From assembly GCA_012103495.1 (NCBI GenBank), contig WLWR01000001.1:1-25901 (forward strand): 25,901 nucleotides of DNA, written 5' to 3'. The notes under the pieces were generated by a model. That model did no database searches and was not told the origin of the DNA. It saw only the letters and a list, made by a program, of their open reading frames with translations. The position numbers and the translations under genes are program-made. Positions 6,757-13,835 of this stretch are shown here, in pieces; the first letter of the stretch is position 1; the number at the start of each line of letters is the position of its first letter. Origin of the DNA: Legionellales bacterium. Lineage in GTDB: Bacteria > Pseudomonadota > Gammaproteobacteria > WLWR01.

Positions 6757-8757
6757 TCAATTTTCCTGCGGTGTTTTCACCGCGTGGTTTTGGGTGGTTA
6801 AGAAGGTGGGTGTTTTCCAGGTGGGAGGCTGTGGCGCGGTAAACTTGGCGGGATGTAGCGGTGGAAGCTTGGAGGAGGATGGCGTGCGGAATAAGGGGGG
6901 TGGGACACAGACCGTTTGAATGTCGCCATGGAAACGGATGGGGGCGTGACTGCGTATCATCGGTGCGTACAAGTGGATACTGCCGTCGGGGAGTAGGGTG
7001 AGGTACGTGTTGGGGCCGCCACGTAACACCAAGGTTCCGGTTCCGGCACCTTGTAAATGGAAACGATCCGTATGCAATATAAGATCTTCGGTGTAACTGC
7101 AGCCTAAAAACGACTGTTGACAGGTTAATTGCAACTCGCGGATGGAAAGACGCTGATTTTTTCTACTGCGTAAGAATGCTTGTTGTGCTTTGATTTTGAC
7201 GTGTTGACTGTGTAGTGTTTGATGCGTGCCAGAGTGACTGAAGAGATGACGGCCACTGGTTAATTGCAAGAGTTGATCGGCGTGCCATTGAGCATGGTTT
7301 TTTATTTTCCCATGCAAGTCTTGTTGACTGCCCCAGTGCAAATGGGTGTGTGCGTGCGCGTGAAAAGAACCTTGTGTTTGAAGCGCCAAGTGTTGTTGTT
7401 GTCGATGGTGTTGCAGCGATAATCGACTGCTGGGTGTGAACAATTCAATGCCCGCCATCAATGGCGCATCTTCGAGAATAAAACCGGTGTGTTGATTAAA
7501 TTGCAAACGATGCTGGGTCGGATTGTCAGAGGTCACCACGCTGGGGCGGGTGGGATCAGCAAGCGTGGCGATGATCACCGGTTGGTGTCGATGTGAATAG
7601 AGCCATTGAAGAATCACTTTGGTATCGCAGATTAATGGCCAATGAATTCCCACCGGTTGAGGTGTCGAAGGACTTGCCCCCAAAGCGCATTTCAGTATCG
7701 AAGGGGGACTGGTTTGTGGATGTTGAGCAAGTGTTACTGAGTAGCGTTGACGCGTGTCGCGTTGGGAGGTATGGATACAGCCGAGACTCCAATTGGGTTG
7801 GGATGTATCGGCCACGGGCGTCAAACGCCACGGTTGTGATGTTGGATGTAATGTTAACTGTTGCGTATATGGGATATATCCTGTGATGAATTGGTGCTTA
7901 ATGCCGACAACCAACCACGGTGTTGACCTGAGGGTGAGGCGCGAGGCTAAGGTCAAATCTGGTAAGCAAGTTTGCAGTGTGGTTTGGGTCGTGTTCTGGT
8001 GTGCTTGTTGTCGCCATTGGACAAGTTGATCGATGTGATGTGTTGAATAAGCACCAACACCGTGCCATTCATGCTCGATCGGCTGTCCAATTTGAGCTTG
8101 CAAGGATTGGCCTTGATGGTGATCTAACATTCGAAGACCGCTGGGGATGTCTAATTCCGTGGTGACGGTTGGGTTGTCTGACGTCAGTGGTTGGGGTGAT
8201 GGTGTTTGTGAATGATTGCTAAACACAATCTGCTCTTTACCATTTGTGGCGGTGTCGCACCAGCAGTAACCGCCAATTTGACGCAAAATATGCAATAAGA
8301 ATTGCCAATCGGTTTCACCGGGTTGTTGCCGCCAAAATTCGGGTTGAGGTAGAGGGGGGAGCATTTGCCAACGATATGATAAGTGGTGGGTGGACATCAG
8401 TTGATGAATCAAATCAACCGCTAAACCTTGGGTCTTTAAATGCGCTGAGGTGTGTGTTTGCAACAGCGATAGTTTCGATGTGAGAGTCAAATCAATGCAG
8501 ACTATTTGTGGATCGGCAGTGGGGTAAATCGTGAGACGTTTTAGAATGCCACTGAATTGTCGATGTGTTTGTTGAGGCGTGCTCATGATTAAGGTAGCTG
8601 GTTGATTAATCCATGCCGGTGGCATTTGGCTGGATGGCAACATGAGCCGCGCATGCCATTGGGTTGGTTGAGCCAAATATTCTTCGCCAAAGGCTTGGCA
8701 AATAGGAAATGATCGCTGTTGAATGAGTAGGTGGGCGGATAATGCGGAGGATGTCAT
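6757..8757 (-). CDS. vgrG: Divergent VgrG-like type VI secretion spike protein
   Basis: The 666-residue protein follows the VgrG order. Residues about 1-330 resemble the gp27-like base; the hallmark is EFWRQQPGETDWQFLLHILR then QIGGYCWC (140-167), the usual place of the E..F.R.LAE.EG..Y motif. A gp5-like OB fold lies near 335-405 (WPLICDTKVILQWLYSHRHQPVIIATL, 373-399). The junction LQFNQHTGFILEDAP (418-432) precedes a beta-helix needle rich in His/Gln repeats (about 440-610), ending with GSIHLYAP. A Pro/Thr-rich tail (617-666) has no recognisable effector domain, though it could be a PAAR or adaptor docking site. VgrG trimers form the tip of the type VI secretion tube. No other type VI gene is visible, so it is an orphan. 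Conservation is low in the OB region; a related phage-tail spike is the alternative. It is divergent from the 523-aa gene at 8966. Confidence 0.75.
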   Translation of the reverse strand: MTSSALSAHLLIQQRSFPICQAFGEEYLAQPTQWHARLMLPSSQMPPAWINQPATLIMSTPQQTHRQFSGILKRLTIYPTADPQIVCIDLTLTSKLSLLQTHTSAHLKTQGLAVDLIHQLMSTHHLSYRWQMLPPLPQPEFWRQQPGETDWQFLLHILRQIGGYCWCDTATNGKEQIVFSNHSQTPSPQPLTSDNPTVTTELDIPSGLRMLDHHQGQSLQAQIGQPIEHEWHGVGAYSTHHIDQLVQWRQQAHQNTTQTTLQTCLPDLTLASRLTLRSTPWLVVGIKHQFITGYIPYTQQLTLHPTSQPWRLTPVADTSQPNWSLGCIHTSQRDTRQRYSVTLAQHPQTSPPSILKCALGASPSTPQPVGIHWPLICDTKVILQWLYSHRHQPVIIATLADPTRPSVVTSDNPTQHRLQFNQHTGFILEDAPLMAGIELFTPSSRLSLQHHRQQQHLALQTQGSFHAHAHTHLHWGSQQDLHGKIKNHAQWHADQLLQLTSGRHLFSHSGTHQTLHSQHVKIKAQQAFLRSRKNQRLSIRELQLTCQQSFLGCSYTEDLILHTDRFHLQGAGTGTLVLRGGPNTYLTLLPDGSIHLYAPMIRSHAPIRFHGDIQTVCVPPPLFRTPSSSKLPPLHPAKFTAPQPPTWKTPTFLTTQNHAVKTPQEN

Positions 8758-8965
8758 GGTGAAACCGGATGTTAAGGTGATTGGACTCTGAGGGTTATTT
8801 TATTCAATGACGGGCAAATAAACTTGGGTATCTCACCCTGAAAAGCCGACCTTAATAAAAAATTAAGTATCGTGTGTTAGACTTTCGGGTCTGTTTTTAT
8901 GATGAAGAATCAATGGGTTTTGTTCAACGCCGTGGTTTTTCATTTTAATTTGAGGAAGATATTTT

Positions 8966-10537
8966 ATGGGGCATCGTCGTGTTGTAGAAAATAAGCAATT
9001 TTATGAGGATATTCTCACTAAGATGCTGGAGCCTGCATATCGGGAAGAACGAATTGCCGCTGTGTGTAAACTTTTTGATTATGACCGTGTCTGGCGCCTG
9101 CCTCGTAATGTTACTTCTGACAATGAAGACGTTATCTTAGAGTTAAACCAATTAAAACCGGCGGAAAGAAACGTAATTAGAGAACTTTTTGACCCTGCCA
9201 ATCAGACGACTGATGACAACAGAATTAGAGTCAGCAGAGATGTTGAGTTTAACAAATTTTTAAATCAGATGAATTTCCGTCTTATTCCATTCGTTAAAAA
9301 AGATAGAGTTTTTGATCCTCGGCAATATTCTAAAAATCATCGAATATGGCACGAATTTATTGCTCCCCAGTTATTGCATCAATATCTAAACCAGCAAAAT
9401 AAAACAGAAAGCCAAGAGGAGCATAATGCACGTAGAGAAGAAGCTATTGTGTTGCTTGGGGATTTAATGCTACAAGCTGATTTACATGATGATTTATGGA
9501 AAGAAAAAGAGGAGAGTGAAAAGCTGGACTCAGAAACCGTTGAAACTTCCGCAAAACTGGAGCAAATGCATCGGAAACTTACTGTTTTGGAACGCTTATT
9601 ATTACCAAAGAGTATGAGGAGCAATAGATGCAACGTGTTATGCAACCCGGAAGTGCATAGTGATGCCATCCCTATTTTAAAGAGTCTACAATCGGAATCT
9701 GTTCGGGAATTCTTGCGTCTTAAACTTTTGACCCCTGAAAGGGAGCGTCATAAGGGAATTCCTACCGAGCAGCGGTTAAAACAACGGTGTTTGCGTCGAC
9801 AGACCTTTCAACAATTCGGCAAAACATTTAGAGGCATCGAAGATAAAGTTGAAGGCTCGACATCACAATACATTGAATTTTTAACAACGGTCACCGGTTA
9901 TCAAAAAGATGTGTTTGTGTTAACCGCCAATGAGTTTTTAGCTTCACTGGTTACGGTCACGTTTGATCCAAGTCAAAAAGATCAATATCAAATAAAGCCC
10001 ATTATTGCTGCGCCATCGGATAGTCAAATTAAAGACTTGAGTGATAACGATCAATTGAAGATTCGATTGAGCGATTCTGATGCAAAGAATGCACGACCGA
10101 AAGCTAAATTCAGCTATCAACAAGGTGAACGTGTGTATACTTTGCAACAAGAAGTGCTTGAGGGCGAAAAGGCGGAAAATGGTCTTCAAAATGTGTGGAC
10201 TCGACTGACCTTATCTTCTCAAACGCCTCAGGATGCAAAAACGGCTGCCGATGATTTTGCATTTAGAATCAGAGCACAAATTTTATTCACCATGGGGTTG
10301 GGAAGAGTGGCCGATACCGATAAAACCCAACAGCAAACCTGTTTACAAGAGCATCGATTGACCATTACTCAATTGCCGGCAGATATTACAGTAGAAGTAT
10401 TTACGGATGCGTTGGCACGAGCGGGGTTTTCACAGGAAAACATTACCTTCAGGCAAAACGTGCTTGCGTCTAAGGATGAAGATCCTGAAAATGGCAATGG
10501 AAATTCTATTTGTCTGGGGGCAGGCGGAGCAATTTAA
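8966..10537 (+). CDS. Unknown 523-aa protein, possible effector
   Basis: I do not recognise a family. The start ATG at 8966 has a good ribosome binding site (GAGGAAG, about 8 bases upstream). There is no signal peptide or membrane helix. Residues 1-145 and 230-330 are charged and mostly helical; 145-212 look like a coiled coil (EEHNARREEAIVLLGDLMLQ, KEKEESEKLDSETVETSAKL). The last third is beta-rich, with VTVTFDPSQ (330-337) and a C-terminal segment (about 411-500) that follows the same strand-helix-strand-helix-strand pattern as the ends of the 605-aa and 856-aa proteins. The tail KDEDPENGNGNSICLGAGGA is acidic then small and hydrophobic. Two sampled 60-base lines of the gene have about 32% and 43% GC against 53% in a line of rsmE, hinting at foreign origin. 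It ends 10 bases from the convergent hemA stop. A secreted effector is inference. Confidence 0.7.
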   Translation: MGHRRVVENKQFYEDILTKMLEPAYREERIAAVCKLFDYDRVWRLPRNVTSDNEDVILELNQLKPAERNVIRELFDPANQTTDDNRIRVSRDVEFNKFLNQMNFRLIPFVKKDRVFDPRQYSKNHRIWHEFIAPQLLHQYLNQQNKTESQEEHNARREEAIVLLGDLMLQADLHDDLWKEKEESEKLDSETVETSAKLEQMHRKLTVLERLLLPKSMRSNRCNVLCNPEVHSDAIPILKSLQSESVREFLRLKLLTPERERHKGIPTEQRLKQRCLRRQTFQQFGKTFRGIEDKVEGSTSQYIEFLTTVTGYQKDVFVLTANEFLASLVTVTFDPSQKDQYQIKPIIAAPSDSQIKDLSDNDQLKIRLSDSDAKNARPKAKFSYQQGERVYTLQQEVLEGEKAENGLQNVWTRLTLSSQTPQDAKTAADDFAFRIRAQILFTMGLGRVADTDKTQQQTCLQEHRLTITQLPADITVEVFTDALARAGFSQENITFRQNVLASKDEDPENGNGNSICLGAGGAI

Positions 10538-10547
10538 CACTCTCCTA

Positions 10548-11789
10548 TCATTCATACAGTCGTCGTAGCGCTTCAACAATCGGTAAGTCGCCCTCGTAGG
10601 CTGCTTGCCGAATCCGCTGGGTTGGTTGATGTAAATATTTGTTGACTAATCGCTGACTGAATTCATGCAAAATTTGCTGTGGGCAATGGCCAGCGGTTAA
10701 TTGTTGCAAGGCGCGAGTCAATTCTTGTTGGGTTAATTGTTCCATTTGCTGACGATAATTCTTAATCAATTGATTGCTAGTAGTGGCTTGGCGCCAACGT
10801 AAATAATGCTCAGCCGCCTGATCGATGATTTGCTCGGCTTGTTGAGCGGCTTGGCTGCGTTGTGTTAAGTGGGTTTGAATGAGTTGTTGCAAATCATCGA
10901 TGTTGTATAAAAAAACATCGGACAAGTGAGCCACTTGGGGTTCGATATCTCGTGGTACGGCTAAGTCGATCAGCAACATCAACCGATGTTTACGCGCTTT
11001 AATGGCTGTTTCTATCATGCCTTTGCCAATCAATGGCAATGGACTGGCGGTGGCAGTGACGACCAGATCCGCATGGGCAAGTTGGGTTGGAATGGCTTCG
11101 ATGGTGATAAATTCAATGGTTTTTGTTGACGAAAACAATGCTTGCGTTGCTTGTGGGCGACGACTGGCGATGATGAAGCGTTCAATGCCTAATTGTTGTA
11201 AATATTGGCAAACCAATTGGATGGTCTCACCGGCACCAACCAACAGCACGGTCAGCGATTGAAAATCGGTAAAAATACGTTTGGCCAGAGAGGTGGCGGC
11301 ATAAGCGATGGAAATCGGATTTAAGCCAATGTCGGTTTCACTGCGCACACGTTTGCTGGTGGCAAACACGTGTTGTAATAAGTGATCCAATTGGGAACCC
11401 AATGCCCCGGTTTTTCGTGCCAATTGATACGCTTGTTTCATTTGACCTAAAATTTGCGGTTCACCCAACATCATCGAATCCAAACCACTGGCAACCCGCA
11501 TGGTGTGACGAATGGCCGCGTGGTCTTGCCATAAATAACTGTGCGGCTGTAATTGCTCCAGGGCAATGTTTTGATACCGGCTGAGCCAGTGCATAATGGC
11601 GGTGGGTTCTGCGGTGGTGCAGTAAAATTCCGTACGATTGCAGGTGGCTAAGACCATGGCTTCGCTCACCGGTTGATGAGTAATTAAATCGTGTAGCCAA
11701 GTCGATTGTTGTTGGGTGCTCGGCGCTAATTGTTCACGCAAAGCCAAAGGCGCTGTACGATGATTGAATCCATAAGCAATGATGTTCAT
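10548..11789 (-). CDS. hemA: Glutamyl-tRNA reductase
   Basis: HemA reduces glutamyl-tRNA(Glu) to glutamate-1-semialdehyde, the first committed step of C5-pathway tetrapyrrole synthesis. The 413-residue length is normal. The nucleophilic cysteine is C50 in LATCNRTEFYC; the N-terminal GFNHRTAPLALREQL, ASGLDSMMLGEPQILGQ and the Rossmann motif LLVGAGETIQL are all present, followed by DLAVPRDIEP and the C-terminal dimerisation helix. Gammaproteobacterial hemA is often followed by prfA and prmC; here the next gene downstream is a convergent unknown gene 10 bases away, and the 605-aa gene lies 104 bases upstream on the same strand. The isolation of this gene between unknown genes fits insertion of accessory DNA around it. 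The hemCDXY operon is elsewhere in the window. Confidence 0.97.
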   Translation of the reverse strand: MNIIAYGFNHRTAPLALREQLAPSTQQQSTWLHDLITHQPVSEAMVLATCNRTEFYCTTAEPTAIMHWLSRYQNIALEQLQPHSYLWQDHAAIRHTMRVASGLDSMMLGEPQILGQMKQAYQLARKTGALGSQLDHLLQHVFATSKRVRSETDIGLNPISIAYAATSLAKRIFTDFQSLTVLLVGAGETIQLVCQYLQQLGIERFIIASRRPQATQALFSSTKTIEFITIEAIPTQLAHADLVVTATASPLPLIGKGMIETAIKARKHRLMLLIDLAVPRDIEPQVAHLSDVFLYNIDDLQQLIQTHLTQRSQAAQQAEQIIDQAAEHYLRWRQATTSNQLIKNYRQQMEQLTQQELTRALQQLTAGHCPQQILHEFSQRLVNKYLHQPTQRIRQAAYEGDLPIVEALRRLYE

Positions 11790-11893
11790 AAGGTCATGTG
11801 ATCGGTTAAAAAATGGTGGAAATCACGCTTTAAAGCCACGTGCCATCGTAGCATAGGCAGCAAGGGCTGCAAATGGGAGGCGCTTATCAACGA

Positions 11894-13711
11894 CTACTTA
11901 GGGCTGGGGGTGCTGCTTGTTGAGTCGGGTTTTGGTGTTTCTGGCTCATCACCATGCGCTCTCTGCCGCTGTTTACCAAAAAGCTTTAGCGGGTTGTTTG
12001 CTTCGGCTGTTTTAGCCGTGATGAAATTACCTGATGCGTCGATCAGGGCTCTTAATTGATCAACCGTGTCGTTAGACATGTTTTCAGCCGTTACTGTGAC
12101 AATGATTTTGCCTTCAGGGGTTTTGCGCCATTGTTTGCTATCGCTTTTTGATAATCGTTGGTAAAGCGTATTCAATATTTCAGTAAGATCTGCTTGCATC
12201 CTTTGCTTGCTGGGAGCCGTTTCTGAAAGCATGGTCAATTTCATACTGAAATTTTTAGTATCCACGGTCGCTTCTAACACGCCTTGTGCACCCTGTATAG
12301 TTTCTTTGTTTGCTTGAGTAGGTGAGTCTGCCGCAGGCGTTGTTGTCGTAGAAAGTGATTGAGAGGCCGTATCTTTGGATTTAATTGCTGAGAGTGAGGG
12401 AATTTTAGCTAAATATTCTGCTAACTCTGCATCGGTGCCTGCCTGATTTTTTGCAATAGCAACGCAAGTTTGTCGTCTGATCGATTCTGGACGTTGATCG
12501 GTGTCTGAGTAGACAACACAATCTTGACCAAAAAATTGTCTTTCCAGGTCAAGAAGTGCTAAATCGCCACACATGTTTCCTGCTTGGGCTATTTCAGTTT
12601 GTGCAACGGTGATTGTAATGTCCGAGAAATGCTTTCGCAGTGTTTTCTCAAGTCGTTGAGCAAGCGGGGTCTTGGTGGGATAACAAGAATCACCAATGCG
12701 AGCGCTTACGGGTTGAGAATTTTTGTAATCGATAATTAAATTTACAAAATGACCCCGATTCCTATTACTATCAGCTAAATCAATAACAATAAACCCAGCT
12801 TTTCCTTCGGTGAGAGAAGGGGGGGATAATAATTTGTCTACATCCAGGTGATCCAACATCAATGGTTCCTGGTAGATGTAAATGGCGTCATTGCTGTGAG
12901 AGTGTTTTTTTAAATAAACTAAGACATTCTGTACCTCTTGCGCATCGAGCATGTCGCTTGGCCTTAGCTCGATTTGATCGGAAGTGCGGCTGGTCAATTG
13001 TTGGGTAAGGGTGGGATCACCCGCTACCTCGTCAAGTATGCGAGGCGCGGTGGTTGACCAGCGAATGTTGAAAGGTCTCTCTGCATCGGTTTGTTGCGAT
13101 GTTATCGCTTGGCTTCGAATTTCCTGTAACTCAGACAACTTGAGCTCAGTTAGATCAATCGCTTTCCCATCAAAAGAAGCCATACTAGATAGTAATTTCT
13201 CTGTTAAGCGTTGTCGGTCTTCTTTTTCTTCGAATAAGAGATAACAGGCTGCCAAGTTATTTGCTAAGCGCTGTTTGTCAACAGGACCAGTACCCTGATC
13301 CTGTTTTTCTAAAATTTGCTTGGCAAAAATTCGGATGTCGTTGGATTTTGCTGGTTCGGGAATCTCAGATGATTCTCTTAACAGTTTTTTTATCTTGAGT
13401 GTTATCTGTTGTTGTTTGCGCGCTGCTTCAATTTCCTTAGTATCATCAAGAGATGAGTCAAAAGTTTGAGCGAAGTTTACGATTAGTTGCCAGTGAATCG
13501 ACTGAAATTTAAACACATCATAGTCGGCTGCTAACGTCCGAGTAATATAGGACAGGGTACTGTCAATCTTACTACGGATCTCAAAGGAGGAGTCCTGCGG
13601 TAAAAGAGTTTGTACGGTAATTGCTTTACGCGCGCTCAAAAGAGCTTTTGGTAGTGAATCCTCTATCAAGGTATCGATCGCGTCTGTAGAAAATGGCATA
13701 AATCCCACCAA
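11894..13711 (-). CDS. Candidate CE-clan cysteine protease (Ulp1/ElaD-like) with C-terminal module
   Basis: The 605-residue protein has a helical N-terminal half (1-245) without a signal peptide. Residues about 250-400 look like a CE-clan peptidase: a leading PSDMLDAQEVQNVLVYLKKH (251-270) as at the start of Ulp1 domains, then H321 in NRGHFVNLIID, D341 in ARIGDSCY, Q376 and C381 in QAGNMCGDLALLDLE. This gives the H-D-Q-C order; Gln precedes Cys by five residues, against six in yeast Ulp1, a small deviation. Known clan members cleave SUMO, NEDD8 or ubiquitin, and some act as acetyltransferases; bacterial ones are usually host-directed effectors. A Ser/Thr-rich linker (445-475) leads to a C-terminal strand-helix module (486-571) shared with two neighbours, then a Pro/Ser tail. 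A good promoter and a GGTGG ribosome binding site lie upstream. The protease call rests on motifs alone; I assign no substrate. Confidence 0.72.
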   Translation of the reverse strand: MVGFMPFSTDAIDTLIEDSLPKALLSARKAITVQTLLPQDSSFEIRSKIDSTLSYITRTLAADYDVFKFQSIHWQLIVNFAQTFDSSLDDTKEIEAARKQQQITLKIKKLLRESSEIPEPAKSNDIRIFAKQILEKQDQGTGPVDKQRLANNLAACYLLFEEKEDRQRLTEKLLSSMASFDGKAIDLTELKLSELQEIRSQAITSQQTDAERPFNIRWSTTAPRILDEVAGDPTLTQQLTSRTSDQIELRPSDMLDAQEVQNVLVYLKKHSHSNDAIYIYQEPLMLDHLDVDKLLSPPSLTEGKAGFIVIDLADSNRNRGHFVNLIIDYKNSQPVSARIGDSCYPTKTPLAQRLEKTLRKHFSDITITVAQTEIAQAGNMCGDLALLDLERQFFGQDCVVYSDTDQRPESIRRQTCVAIAKNQAGTDAELAEYLAKIPSLSAIKSKDTASQSLSTTTTPAADSPTQANKETIQGAQGVLEATVDTKNFSMKLTMLSETAPSKQRMQADLTEILNTLYQRLSKSDSKQWRKTPEGKIIVTVTAENMSNDTVDQLRALIDASGNFITAKTAEANNPLKLFGKQRQRAHGDEPETPKPDSTSSTPSPK

Positions 13712-13750
13712 AAAAGCTTAAAACTAACCAAAATAAAAATACGATAGACG

Positions 13751-13780
13751 ATTATATAATAAAATGCCTTCATAAATCAA
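13751..13780 (-). promoter_or_regulatory. Promoter of the CE-clan protease candidate
   Basis: On the minus strand TTGATT (13780-13775) and TATAAT (13756-13751) are separated by 18 bases, a good sigma-70 match. The predicted start is near 13744, about 33 bases from the ATG at 13711. It implies the gene has its own transcription start rather than depending on read-through from the 856-aa gene. Confidence 0.6.
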
Positions 13781-13835
13781 TGGCTTTTCATAAAAACGGG
13801 CGCTTGTAATAAGCAAGGGGTGTTTTTGATTCGTT

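Noticed and set aside
8925..8965. TTGTTC then TTTTAA as a promoter of the 523-aa gene
   Set aside because: The spacing and -10 match are poor; only the GAGGAAG ribosome binding site is convincing.
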